Origin: Rhodobiaceae bacterium | GTDB taxonomy: Bacteria > Pseudomonadota > Alphaproteobacteria > Rhizobiales > Aestuariivirgaceae | Direction: 5' to 3' | Length of the DNA stretch: 64,000 nt | Assembly (NCBI GenBank): GCA_009885825.1 | Contig: VFJY01000065.1 | Span: 1 to 64,000 of the forward strand | In this document: positions 1 to 11,779 of the stretch, one piece after another | Layout of the letters: each line of letters begins with the position of its first letter | Numbering within the stretch: position 1 is the stretch's first letter | Position numbers and translations under genes: made by a program | The notes under the pieces: model-generated | Database searches by the model: none | The model's input: only the letters and a program-made list of their open reading frames with translations | Told to the model about the DNA's origin: nothing

Positions 1-355
1 GGTGCTCGCGGTAGACAAGGTTCAGCGTCCACACGGCAATACACTTACAGAAATTATTACGGCGATAACTCGCGACGTCGAGAGCATTGATCCCTCTACT
101 ACCCTGGACTGGGATTTCCATCTCGCGGATACAGGATACGATGCGAACCATGATTACTCATCTTGGCGCTGGATCGTTTCGGCACCTGAATTCCATATTG
201 TGAAAGAAGGCTTTCCGCGAATTGCCTCGCCAGTTTCGCTCGGCATTTCGGGGCTCACATATTCGATTTCGCTCTCCGCTTGCTCGCCTTACCTGACTGA
301 AACTACGCTCGCGAAATCAATTATCTTCAAGGAAGTTGGCAGTGAATCAGCTTGA
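1..355 (+). CDS. PD-(D/E)XK motif protein, DUF4420-like (C-terminal part; 5' end outside window)
   Basis: ORF open at left edge; tail EFHIVKEGFPRIASPVSLGISGLTYSISLSACSPY resembles the DUF4420 C-terminus (VREGFPR..GV.D.RYSI..ACRPF); overlaps the next ORF, an AIPR gene. Confidence 0.72.
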   Translation, partial: VLAVDKVQRPHGNTLTEIITAITRDVESIDPSTTLDWDFHLADTGYDANHDYSSWRWIVSAPEFHIVKEGFPRIASPVSLGISGLTYSISLSACSPYLTETTLAKSIIFKEVGSESA

Positions 356-2411
356 GGAATATCATCAGAACCTCATGACCGACATCCGTCGCGAGGCTGA
401 TGTTAGTGGAATTCTGATGGTGGAAGCATTCTTTGATCGGATGGCAGAACGACTCACCGGAGCTGGAGAACTTGAAACTGCAGATCGCGCATTTTTCCAA
501 AGCGGCGAAGGCGCTCAGAAACTTCGGGTCGATGGCTATGCTGGCGATCCACGCGATAGCCAAGGACTCCTTGGCCTTGTTATCTGCGACTTTGTAGATT
601 TCGGCGAAGTGAGGACCTTCGGAAAAGGTGATCTCGGTCCAATCCTCAACCCACTCATACGGTTCTTCAAGAAAGCCCGAACCACCGAATTTCGTGATAG
701 TTTGAATGAAGTGAACCCGGCATTCCAGCTGTCCGATCTGATAATCATCACTTGGTCGCAGATTTCCAAGATCAAACTCATTCTCATTTCTAACCGGCAA
801 TACATTGGTCGCGATGATGCAGTGAAGCTCGCTGATGCGGGCGGTATCCCGATCACCTACTCAGTATGGGACCTGTCAAGGTTTGAGAAATTCGACCGTT
901 CGGGTCAAGAGCGAGAGGACATGACCATCGATTTCGCCAATGATTTTGGTGGACCACTGCCTGCACTAAGGGCGTCTCAGACAGGTGCTGCACTTGATAG
1001 TTATCTCATGATCGTACCGGGTCAGCAATTGGCTGAAATCTACGACAAATGGGGGCCGAGACTGCTGGAAGCGAATGTTCGTTCGTTTTTGCAGGCGAGG
1101 GCAAAGACCAACAAAGGCATCCAGAAAACGATCAAAGAAAATCCTGAACTGTTCTTTCCTTACAACAATGGTTTATCAGCTACAGCAGATGCCGTGACCT
1201 GTGTGCCAAGCGCAAATGGGCTTGCAATCTCAGAGATAAAAAATCTGCAAATTGTGAACGGAGCACAAACTACCGGCTCAGTTCATTCAGGGTTGAAGTC
1301 AGCCAAAGAACAGCTGCTCAATGTCTACGTACAGATGAAATTGACTGTCGTACCGCCTGAAAGGTCCGAAGAGATCGTTCCAAGGATATCGGAATTTGCA
1401 AACACTCAGAACAAAGTGAATGCCGCAGATTTCTTCTCAAATCATCCATTTCACGTCCGTATGGAACATTTTTCGCGAAACGTGCTCTTTGCCCGGAAAG
1501 AGGGAGAACGACATGATAGCAAGTGGTTCTACGAGCGTTCACGCGGTCAGTTTATCAATGCCCGAAGTAAACTGAGTGCTGCACAGCTAAGAAAGTTTGA
1601 CCTCGAATATCCAAAAACTCAGCTTTTCACAAAGACAGATTTGGCAAAGTTCGAACTCTCGGCTGATGGATCCCCACATGTTGTATCACGCGGTGCACAG
1701 AAGAACTTCGCGGAGTTTGCAAAGAGCATCGGTGATGCGTGGGCCAAGGGCGAGGCAAAATTTGACGAACTATGGTACAAGCGATTGGTTGCAAAGGCTC
1801 TGATCTTTCGAAAACTGGAAGCCGAGATTCCAAGGCAAAGTTGGTATGAAGGTGGTTATCGGGCAAACATTGTTACCTATGCAATGTCAAAGGTCTTCCA
1901 TGATGCAAACGATGACAAACAGGTTCTCGATCTCGATACAATCTGGCGATATCAGTTGGTATCCGAGGCTCTGTTGGCGGCGCTTCTTGTAGCTGCTGCC
2001 GGAGCACATGATGCCATTACTCACCCTCCGCAAGGAGTTCGCAACATGTCTGAATGGGCGAAGCAGCAGGGCTGCTGGCACGCCTTCAAATCTCGCCAGC
2101 TTGACTATAGTGAAGGGTTTGATGACATCCGGGTTCCTGTCGAAGACGCGCGCTCAAGTGTGCGAGAGGCGCGCGGTGAGAAGAGTATTGCCGATGGCAT
2201 TGCCGCTCAGTCAAAAGTCGTCAAACTCGGTGCAGATTTTTGGCGTCAAGTGTTGGATTGGGGACGTGCACAAAGAAGAGTGACCCCCAAGGAATTGCTG
2301 CTACTTAATGTGTGCGCATCAATGCCACGCCAATTGCCGACAGAATTTCAAGCGCGGCAAGCACTTATTGTGTTTGAACGATTGAAGGGGCAAGGGTTCG
2401 CATTGTTGTGA
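336..2411 (+). CDS. AIPR-family abortive infection phage resistance protein
   Basis: 691 aa; hallmark AIPR segments FFPYNNGLSATADAV, IKNLQIVNGAQTTGSVH and ISEFANTQNKVNAADFFSNHPFHVRME; start (TTG 336 or GTG 342) overlaps the upstream ORF. Confidence 0.9.
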   Translation: MAVNQLEEYHQNLMTDIRREADVSGILMVEAFFDRMAERLTGAGELETADRAFFQSGEGAQKLRVDGYAGDPRDSQGLLGLVICDFVDFGEVRTFGKGDLGPILNPLIRFFKKARTTEFRDSLNEVNPAFQLSDLIIITWSQISKIKLILISNRQYIGRDDAVKLADAGGIPITYSVWDLSRFEKFDRSGQEREDMTIDFANDFGGPLPALRASQTGAALDSYLMIVPGQQLAEIYDKWGPRLLEANVRSFLQARAKTNKGIQKTIKENPELFFPYNNGLSATADAVTCVPSANGLAISEIKNLQIVNGAQTTGSVHSGLKSAKEQLLNVYVQMKLTVVPPERSEEIVPRISEFANTQNKVNAADFFSNHPFHVRMEHFSRNVLFARKEGERHDSKWFYERSRGQFINARSKLSAAQLRKFDLEYPKTQLFTKTDLAKFELSADGSPHVVSRGAQKNFAEFAKSIGDAWAKGEAKFDELWYKRLVAKALIFRKLEAEIPRQSWYEGGYRANIVTYAMSKVFHDANDDKQVLDLDTIWRYQLVSEALLAALLVAAAGAHDAITHPPQGVRNMSEWAKQQGCWHAFKSRQLDYSEGFDDIRVPVEDARSSVREARGEKSIADGIAAQSKVVKLGADFWRQVLDWGRAQRRVTPKELLLLNVCASMPRQLPTEFQARQALIVFERLKGQGFALL

Positions 2412-2857
2412 CGGCCATTTGACAATAGCCTGAGCCCAGTCGCCACCGCATCTTATCTAGTTCCGTGCCGTCGTCCTCGATCGCAACCCACATGAGTCAG
2501 GTTCTGGCAAAGAATACAGTATGCATGTTGTGAATTTTGTTCAACCAAAACCTGAATCAAGCGCATTCTCCACATTCTCCACGTGCATTCCGACCCTTCG
2601 GGTGCGGGCTGCGGGCGTCGGACATTTGAGCTTTGAATAGCGCTTGAACGGCGTAAGGTGCGGTCAGTGTTTTCGCCGCGTACAAAGTTTTTCTCTTGCG
2701 TCCAACGATGTAATTTCTTCGCTTTTAGACTCGAATGTTGTGATGAACTCCCCGATTTCAGCCGCGCGAAAAGCGTAAATGTCGCTGCGGACCGCGTTCG
2801 ATTCGGATTGCAGAATTGACATTCAAACCCGCAATCGTGTTGCTCCATCAATGTTCA

Positions 2858-2882
2858 ACGTGAATTTCCGTGAAGTTCACGT
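2858..2882. repeat. Inverted repeat ACGTGAA-N11-TTCACGT upstream of relaxase
   Basis: Perfect 7-bp arms 2858-2864 and 2876-2882; a further CGTGAA lies in the spacer (2869-2874). Confidence 0.6.
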
Positions 2883-3183
2883 AGCTGAAGCAGTCAGAGA
2901 AAAAATTGGAATGGCAGTGAAGTCCAGAGAAATACTCAGCACGCGGATCAAAGTGGGGAGTAAAGCAGGATTAAAGCAATGGTGACAAGTTGGTACCAAA
3001 GTCGCCGAAAGTGATGGAAGTAGAATGACTTATGATACCAGCACATTTTGGCCGTGACGGCATGATGTGGACAACATCGATGTAAACAGTTGAAACACTT
3101 GATGTCTGCGGACAGCACCTTGCAATTCGGATAATTCAACACATCTGACAATGCGGGACGCCCCATCTGGAGTTTGCATTGTA

Positions 3184-4920
3184 ATGTCAGAGCAAGAGTT
3201 CGAACCGCGACTGGGCAGGATTGGTCACGAGAAGTCAGCACGTCCTAAGCCCTTTGTCCGTCAGGTGCTGGATGTTGCCTACAAGAGCGGGTTCAAGACG
3301 CGGAAGAAGTCATCGTTCACCGGACAGCGCATTGGGCGTGGTGCGGCATGGGGCACGCTGACGTCAGCGGGCCTGATGAACAGAGGGGGTCGCCGCGCTG
3401 TGGTGAAGGTCCGCATAGCTAAGTTGAGACCTGGCAACTTCGCTGCACCCCGTGCCCATCTGCGCTACATCCAGCGCGACGGTGTTGATCGGTCCGGTGA
3501 ACCGGGGAAACTCTATGGGCCGGAATTGGATGAAGTTGACGGTGGCGCATTCACCGACAAATGCGATGGCGACCGGCACCAGTTTCGGATAATTGTGTCA
3601 CCAGATGACGGCGACAGGCTCGCGGAGCTCAAACCCTTTGTCCGGGACTTGATGCAGGACATGGAACATGACCTCGAGACCAAACTCGATTGGGTCGCCG
3701 TTGATCACTACAACACTGGCCATCCCCATTCCCATATTGTCATCCGGGGCAAAGCTGAAGACGGCAAAGACCTGATCATGGCCCGAGACTACGTCACCCA
3801 CGGGATCAGGGCCAGAGCAGGCGAATGGCTTACATTGGAACTTGGGCCGGAGGACGAATTTGAAAAATGTATCAAGCTCGCCCGCGAAGTGGAGACGGAT
3901 CGCTTCACCAAGCTCGACAGATCAATCCTGAAGCATGTGGATCAGAACATTCTGACGATCAGCGCCATGCCGCCATCCGAGCCGCTTGTGCATACTTCGC
4001 ATATGAGGAGGCTCAAGCATCTGAGCAATTTGGGCTTGGCCACAGAACTACAAACAGGCGTCTGGGAGATTGATCCGGACATCGAACGCAAGCTCAAAGG
4101 CTTGGGCAAGCGCAACGACATCATCGCTACGATGCACCGGGCTATGCGGGAAGCGAAGATTGACCGTCCGGCTGGCAGCTTCGCTATCTTCGACGGCGAG
4201 AACTTACTTAAGCCCGTTATTGGCCGTATCGCCGCAGTGGGACTCACAGACGAAATCAATGACCGTCACTTCGTCGTTGTTGATGGCATCGACGGCAAGG
4301 TTCACTACGCTGATATAGGTCTCATCAGGCCAGAGGCACTGCCAAGCAAAGGCATGATTGTTTCCCTTGAAACAGCAGAACAAGAAACGGGCAGCTCCCA
4401 ACAGACACGACTGCGGATTCTGTCTTACCTGAACCTGGAAAAACTCGTGGCCACGGATGGCGCGACTTGGCTTGATCGTGAGCTTGCCAGCAAAACCCCA
4501 ATGCACCTCGGAGATCGAGAATTTGGCACGGACGTCAAATCAGCATTGCGCAATCGCCTGCAATGGCTGACAGAGCGGGGAATGGTTGAACCAGCGCCAG
4601 ATGGCGGTGTCCGCCCTGCCGCCGCTGCCATGAAAGCGCTGACCCGCAAGGAGATGAACCAGGCCGTTGCCAACCATTCTGCAGCTTCTGGCTTGCAAGC
4701 AGCCCGGCTGGTGGACGGTCAACGATTTGAAGGGGCCTACATGCGTTCAATTCCACTCGCCTCAGGAAAGCTTGCTGTCTTCGAGAACAGCAAAGAGTTT
4801 ACGCTTGTTCCTTGGCGACCAAGTTTCGAAGACATCAGAGGCAAGTCTGTCACGGGAAAAGTGAGCGGGTCGACTATAGCTTGGGAGCTGGCTGGGCGCA
4901 CGAAGGGTTTGGGTATCTGA
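3184..4920 (+). CDS. Relaxase/mobilization nuclease, VirD2-like with DUF3363
   Basis: MSEQEFEPRLGRIGHEK.. start, HLRYIQRDGV, HQFRIIVSPDDG, HUH-type HPHSHIVIRG, ARDYVTHGIRARAGE, and the typical C-terminal ending GRTKGLGI, so the protein appears intact. Confidence 0.9.
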   Translation: MSEQEFEPRLGRIGHEKSARPKPFVRQVLDVAYKSGFKTRKKSSFTGQRIGRGAAWGTLTSAGLMNRGGRRAVVKVRIAKLRPGNFAAPRAHLRYIQRDGVDRSGEPGKLYGPELDEVDGGAFTDKCDGDRHQFRIIVSPDDGDRLAELKPFVRDLMQDMEHDLETKLDWVAVDHYNTGHPHSHIVIRGKAEDGKDLIMARDYVTHGIRARAGEWLTLELGPEDEFEKCIKLAREVETDRFTKLDRSILKHVDQNILTISAMPPSEPLVHTSHMRRLKHLSNLGLATELQTGVWEIDPDIERKLKGLGKRNDIIATMHRAMREAKIDRPAGSFAIFDGENLLKPVIGRIAAVGLTDEINDRHFVVVDGIDGKVHYADIGLIRPEALPSKGMIVSLETAEQETGSSQQTRLRILSYLNLEKLVATDGATWLDRELASKTPMHLGDREFGTDVKSALRNRLQWLTERGMVEPAPDGGVRPAAAAMKALTRKEMNQAVANHSAASGLQAARLVDGQRFEGAYMRSIPLASGKLAVFENSKEFTLVPWRPSFEDIRGKSVTGKVSGSTIAWELAGRTKGLGI

Positions 4921-5199
4921 GACAAAAATCGACATCATGAACACCGCTCGCGGAGTGGGCGGTCGCTCCCTCCTAGGCCCGCTGCGGCGTGCCGCAACTG
5001 CGCAAGCACTCATGGTCATCGACGAACAACAAAGCCCACATCCCGCGCAGTCCTTCGCCTTGCTACGGCCTGCGGTGCGGCCCGCCTCCTTCAGCGAACC
5101 TATCCGTCGCTCTTGCCGCCCACCTCGCTTGCTGGGTTCATTTGTGTGAAGGAAGAAGGGAGACCGCGCGTAAGCAAATTGGAGCGTGACGAAGCGAAT

Positions 5200-5262
5200 T
5201 TTCGTGTTCAGAAATTGCATTCACGAAATTGTGAAACATGCTTGGTTGCTAGTTGGTTGCTA
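5200..5262. repeat. Cluster of short repeats adjacent to tRNA-Ala (possible att-region sites)
   Basis: Inverted repeat TTTCGTG (5200-5206)/CACGAAA (5222-5228) and tandem TTGGTTGCTA (5242-5251, 5253-5262). Confidence 0.45.
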
Positions 5263-5309
5263 AGGTACCTTTGCCGCTTACGCACCAGCCGCTAAGCTAT
5301 TGAAAGGAT

Positions 5310-5385
<76 letters not shown>

Positions 5386-5453
5386 ACAGGTCTTCAAATC
5401 TTAAAAGGCGGGCGGAACCTAGTTCCGCGCCCGCCAACAATCAAGCGAAACTT

Positions 5454-5879
5454 CTAAACCTCTTCCTCGCCTTCCTTGGCCCCCGGGCCGCTGTCGAGCA
5501 GGCCGGAAACATTGTCGCCGTCTTCTTCCTCGACAACGAGGAAGGTGTCGTCCTCTTCGCCGTCGGCGGGCTCCGCGTCTTCGCCCAGATCGACATCCTC
5601 GATGCCGGCGGTCTCGTCATCGTCCTTGCCGTCCTCCTCGACGTCCTCGAGGCTGATGAGCTCCACATCGGCGTTCTCGCCCTCCTCCACCTCTACCTTT
5701 TCGCGGGGCTTGGGCGCGGGCGGAGCGGCGCCCGGATAATCGCCCTTGGAGGGCAGAATGGGTGCTGCGATGAAATTGGCGTTGCACTTCGGGCAAACAA
5801 TCGGATTTTTCAGCAAGTCATAGAACCGTGTCGCGCATGACGGGCATGTCCGCTTGGTTCCGAGTTCAGCATTGACCAC
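5454..5879 (-). CDS. TIGR02300 (FYDLN acid) family protein
   Basis: MVNAELGTKRTCPSCATRFYDLLKNPIVCPKCNANF followed by an acidic tail. Confidence 0.92.
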   Translation of the reverse strand: MVNAELGTKRTCPSCATRFYDLLKNPIVCPKCNANFIAAPILPSKGDYPGAAPPAPKPREKVEVEEGENADVELISLEDVEEDGKDDDETAGIEDVDLGEDAEPADGEEDDTFLVVEEEDGDNVSGLLDSGPGAKEGEEEV

Positions 5880-5918
5880 GGGTTGATCCTTTCGAGATCG
5901 CGATTAGAGATGATTTAA

Positions 5919-7945
<2,027 letters not shown>

Positions 7946-7957
<12 letters not shown>

Positions 7958-8143
7958 ATTCTTCGGCCAAGCGAGCAGGAACGTCCAGAGGGAAATGACA
8001 AGAACGCCCCCCCCGATCGTCATCCAGAAGGGATCCCTGGTGTAAAACGCCTCAAAAGCCGCCCAGCCCGCCACGACCGCGACAATCGCGATCCGGCGCC
8101 ACAGGGGCTTGTAGAAGGGATGGCTCTGGTCAATGATTTTCAT
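7946..8143 (-). CDS. Small membrane protein, hypothetical
   Basis: 65 aa with two hydrophobic stretches (IAIVAVVAGWAAFEAF, FWMTIGGGVLVISLWTFLLAW). Confidence 0.6.
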
Positions 8144-8418
8144 GGACGTTTACTAGGCGAACAGCCCCCCCAAGTCGAGGCCAAATCAGGCGGTTGCCCT
8201 GCCCTCGGGATTGAGCTATAGCGGGCGCCGTTGGAGGCCGCCTGCTTCACGCAGGTGAACATAATCGGGGTGCCGGACTGTCGCCAGTTCGCGTGCCCTT
8301 AATTGTTTCAGAATCTGCGCATTTCGTTAAGCCTCCGAGCTTCGCTGCAGGGCCTGGAATTTTCCCCGTGGGCATGTCACGCATGACTTGCCCCGTAACC
8401 TTAGGACTTAACCCCGCC

Positions 8419-10137
8419 ATGGCGAAATCCGTCGCTTCCATGAACCCCACCCGCGAAGACTTTGAAGCCCTCCTCACCGAAAGCTATCTCGACAATCCCG
8501 CCACCGAAGGCGTCGTCGTCAAGGGCCGGGTCGTCGCCGTGGAAAATGATTTTGTGATTATCGATGTCGGCCTGAAAACCGAAGGCCGCGTGGCGCTGAA
8601 GGAATTTTCCCAGCCCGGCAAGGATATCGCCATCAAGGCTGGCGACACGGTTGAGGTTTATCTCGAGCGCATTGAAAACGCGCTGGGCGAAGCGGTTCTC
8701 TCGCGCGACAAGGCCCGCCGCGAAGAGGCCTGGACCCGCCTTGAGGAAATGAGCACCAAGAACGAACGCGTCGATGGCGTGATCTTTGGCCGCGTCAAAG
8801 GCGGCTTCACTGTTGATCTCGGCGGCGCCGTGGCGTTCCTTCCCGGCAGCCAAGTTGACATTCGCCCCATCCGGGACGTGGGCCCGCTCATGCATGTGGC
8901 CCAGCCCTTCCAGATTCTCAAGATGGATCGCCGCCGGGGCAACATTGTCGTGTCGCGCCGCGCCATCATGGAAGAAACCCGCGCCGAGCAGCGCTCGGAG
9001 CTCGTGCAGAACCTGGCTGAAGGCCAGATCGTTGACGGGGTGGTCAAGAACATCACCGACTACGGCGCCTTCGTTGACCTGGGCGGCATCGATGGCCTCC
9101 TGCACGTCACCGACATTGCCTGGAAACGCGTCAATCACCCCTCCGATGTCCTGGCTGTCGGCCAGACCATCAAGGTGCAGATCGTCCGCATCAACCCCGA
9201 CACCCAGCGCATATCCCTTGGCATGAAGCAGTTGGACAAGGACCCATGGGAACTGGTTGCCGGCAAATATCCAATCGGCGCAAAGGTCCGCGGCAAGGTC
9301 ACCAACATCACCGACTATGGCGCATTCATCGAACTGGAAGATGGCATCGAAGGCCTCGTCCATGTCTCCGAGATGAGCTGGACCAAGAAGAACGTGCATC
9401 CCGGCAAGATTCTCTCAACCTCGGAAGAAGTTGATGTTCAGGTTCTCGAAATCGACAGCTCCAAGCGCCGCATTTCGCTTGGCTTGAAGCAGATTCAGGA
9501 CAACCCATGGGAAACCTTCACCACGAAATATCCCAACGGCGCCATTGTTGAAGGCGAGATCAAGAACATCACTGAATTCGGCCTGTTCATTGGCCTCGAT
9601 GGCGATGTTGATGGCATGGTCCATCTCTCTGATCTCGACTGGAAGCGCAGCGGCGAGGAAGCCATCAAGGATTACAAGAAGGGCGATACCGTCAAGGCCA
9701 TCGTTCTCGATGTTGACCGCGAGAAGGAACGCATTTCGCTGGGCATCAAGCAGCTCTCCGGCGATCAGCCAAAGTCTGCCGCTGGTTCCGGCATCAAGAA
9801 GGGCGACACGGTGACCTGCGAGGTGACGAAGGTTGAGGAAGCCGGTCTCGAAGTCAAGATCGCCGGTTCCGACATGACAGCCTATGTCAAGCGCGGCGAT
9901 CTGGCGCGCGACCGTTCAGAACAGCGCACCGAGCGTTTTGCCGTCGGCGAAAAATTCGATGCCAAGGTCACGGTGTTCGATGCCAAGGCCCGCAAGATGA
10001 ACGTCTCCGTCAAGGCGCTCGAAATTTCTGACGAGAAGGAAGCCGTCGCCCAGTATGGCTCCTCCGATTCGGGTGCATCCCTCGGTGATATCCTTGTCGC
10101 GGCGCTGAAGAAAAAGGACGCCGAGGGCAAGGAATAG
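8419..10137 (+). CDS. rpsA: 30S ribosomal protein S1
   Basis: Multiple S1 repeats (VVKNITDYGAFVDLGGIDGLLHVTDIAW, VTNITDYGAFIELEDGIEGLVHVSEMSW); start MAKSVASMNPTREDFEALL. Confidence 0.97.
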   Translation: MAKSVASMNPTREDFEALLTESYLDNPATEGVVVKGRVVAVENDFVIIDVGLKTEGRVALKEFSQPGKDIAIKAGDTVEVYLERIENALGEAVLSRDKARREEAWTRLEEMSTKNERVDGVIFGRVKGGFTVDLGGAVAFLPGSQVDIRPIRDVGPLMHVAQPFQILKMDRRRGNIVVSRRAIMEETRAEQRSELVQNLAEGQIVDGVVKNITDYGAFVDLGGIDGLLHVTDIAWKRVNHPSDVLAVGQTIKVQIVRINPDTQRISLGMKQLDKDPWELVAGKYPIGAKVRGKVTNITDYGAFIELEDGIEGLVHVSEMSWTKKNVHPGKILSTSEEVDVQVLEIDSSKRRISLGLKQIQDNPWETFTTKYPNGAIVEGEIKNITEFGLFIGLDGDVDGMVHLSDLDWKRSGEEAIKDYKKGDTVKAIVLDVDREKERISLGIKQLSGDQPKSAAGSGIKKGDTVTCEVTKVEEAGLEVKIAGSDMTAYVKRGDLARDRSEQRTERFAVGEKFDAKVTVFDAKARKMNVSVKALEISDEKEAVAQYGSSDSGASLGDILVAALKKKDAEGKE

Positions 10138-10159
10138 TTCTTCCGATTTTTGGTATCTT

Positions 10160-10184
10160 CGCCCGGCTGATGACCGGCCGGGCG
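10160..10184. other. GC-rich stem-loop between rpsA and sppA
   Basis: CGCCCGGC (10160-10167) / GCCGGGCG (10177-10184), 9-nt loop; no T-run follows. Confidence 0.5.
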
Positions 10185-10206
10185 GCGCAAGCCTTGGAGT
10201 AATGCG

Positions 10207-11148
10207 ATGTCAGTGAGCCAGGCAGAATTGATCGTGGACCGCAGGCGAATGAAGGCCCGGCTGTTCCGCTGGCGCATCGCTGCGGTTATAGCGGTATTTG
10301 TGGCCCTCGCCTCCCTGTTTTGGACGGGTGGCGATTTCAAGAAATATACCAGCCATATCGCCCGCGTGCGCATTGACGGCCTGATCACCGGCGACCAGGC
10401 AACGCTCAATCTGCTGGATGAGATCGCCAATTCGGAAAAGGTTGCCGCCGTCATTATCCGCATCGATAGCCCGGGCGGCACAACCGCAGGCTCCGAAGCC
10501 ATCTATGAAAAGATCAGGGTGATCGCCAAGGACAAGCCGGTGGTGGCCGTCATGGATACGGTGGCGGCATCGGGTGGTTACATCACGGCGATCGCCGCTG
10601 AATATATTGTGGCCCGCGGCAATACAATTACCGGCTCGATTGGCGTCATTTTTTCCTTTCCCGAAATATCCAAGCTGCTTGATACGCTTGGCATCAAGAT
10701 GGAGGAGATAAAGTCCGGCGAGTTGAAAGCCGAACCATCGCCCTACAAGCCCGTGACCGACAGGGCCCGCCAGGTCTCCAATGAAATGGTACAAGAGTCT
10801 TTTGGCTGGTTCACCGGGCTGGTGGCCGAGCGCCGCAATCTTTCCATCGAGCGCGTCAGAGTTCTGGCCGATGGCCGTGTCTACACGGGCCGTCAGGCGG
10901 TCACGGCGAAACTCATTGACGCGGTGGGTGGCGAAGAAGTGGCCCTTGAATGGTTGCAAACCAGGAAGAGCGTCTCGAAAGACCTGGAAGTTCTCGATTG
11001 GGTCAATCCCATAAACGCTGATCCAACGGGCCTTGGCTTTTCAGTGGCGGACACGGTGATCCAGCTATTGGGCTTCGGCGGGTTAAAACGGCAGGTTGAG
11101 AGCGCAAGGCTTGACGGCTTGCTCGTGCTTTGGCACCCTCAGCTTTGA
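10207..11148 (+). CDS. sppA: Signal peptide peptidase SppA
   Basis: IRIDSPGGTTAGSEAIYE, DTVAASGGYITAIAAEYIVARGNTITGSIGVI. Confidence 0.93.
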   Translation: MSVSQAELIVDRRRMKARLFRWRIAAVIAVFVALASLFWTGGDFKKYTSHIARVRIDGLITGDQATLNLLDEIANSEKVAAVIIRIDSPGGTTAGSEAIYEKIRVIAKDKPVVAVMDTVAASGGYITAIAAEYIVARGNTITGSIGVIFSFPEISKLLDTLGIKMEEIKSGELKAEPSPYKPVTDRARQVSNEMVQESFGWFTGLVAERRNLSIERVRVLADGRVYTGRQAVTAKLIDAVGGEEVALEWLQTRKSVSKDLEVLDWVNPINADPTGLGFSVADTVIQLLGFGGLKRQVESARLDGLLVLWHPQL

Positions 11149-11174
11149 CGCCCCAAGACAGATAGGTCAAAATC

Positions 11175-11462
11175 ATGATCAAATCCGAACTCGTGCAAAA
11201 AATCGCCGATGGCAACACCCATCTATATCACCGCGACGTCGAACGCATCGTGAACAAGATTCTGGATGAAATCATCCGCGCCATGAAAGATGGCGAGCGC
11301 GTGGAACTCAGGGGTTTTGGCGCGTTCTCGGTCAAATCCCGCAACGCCCGCACGGGCCGCAATCCGCGCACGGGTGGCGCCGTCGAAGTCACACCCAAGC
11401 GCGTTCCTTTTTTCAAGACCGGCAAGGAACTCAGGGCGCGATTGAACGCCAAGCCCGAATGA
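11175..11462 (+). CDS. ihfB: Integration host factor subunit beta
   Basis: [54 protein letters not shown]. Confidence 0.95.
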   Translation: MIKSELVQKIADGNTHLYHRDVERIVNKILDEIIRAMKDGERVELRGFGAFSVKSRNARTGRNPRTGGAVEVTPKRVPFFKTGKELRARLNAKPE

Positions 11463-11779
11463 TGCTGCAGCGTATTCTTCGCTGGACAGTCGGATTGCCC
11501 ATCGCATTGGTTGTGATTTCATTTGCCGTCGCCAACCGGCAATGGATCACCGTGTCGTTTGATCCCTTCTCCAAGGACACACCGTTTGCAACCGTTGATG
11601 TTCCACTCTGGGTGCTGTTCTTCTGCGGTGTTTTTTTTGGCCTGATTGCCGGATGGATCGCCTGCTGGATAGCCCAGGGCAAATGGCGCCGCTCCGCCAA
11701 GGAGGCGCGCCGCGAGTTGAAGCTGACGCAGGCCCAGTCCCGAGACACGGTCGCCTTCTCCGAAGAAAGCATTTCATGA
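11459..11779 (+). CDS. LapA-domain membrane protein
   Basis: Two TM segments separated by a [25 protein letters not shown] motif; downstream of ihfB. Confidence 0.75.
   Translation: MMLQRILRWTVGLPIALVVISFAVANRQWITVSFDPFSKDTPFATVDVPLWVLFFCGVFFGLIAGWIACWIAQGKWRRSAKEARRELKLTQAQSRDTVAFSEESIS

Noticed and set aside
2453-2851. - strand 132-aa Cys-containing ORF between AIPR and relaxase
   Set aside because: No family signature recognised and no clear ribosome-binding site; I cannot support it as a gene.
4762-5220. - strand 152-aa ORF overlapping the relaxase 3' end
   Set aside because: Overlaps the relaxase coding sequence antisense, low-complexity Arg/Ser/Pro composition, no recognisable domain or start context.
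1-5309. Integrase gene next to the tRNA
   Set aside because: No tyrosine or serine recombinase motif in any listed ORF between the relaxase and tRNA. If one exists it is outside the window, so the island boundary is inferred from geometry only.
8144-8418. In-frame N-terminal extension of rpsA (ORF start 8293)
   Set aside because: The conserved S1 start is MAKSVASMNPTREDFEALL at 8419; the upstream frame is more likely a 5' leader.
8401-9399. 332-aa antisense ORF inside rpsA, and similar long antisense ORFs at 17190-18188, 22150-23121, 38728-39828, 42816-43748 and 15026-15904
   Set aside because: All lie opposite strongly supported housekeeping genes. Long antisense frames are expected from GC-rich third codon positions.
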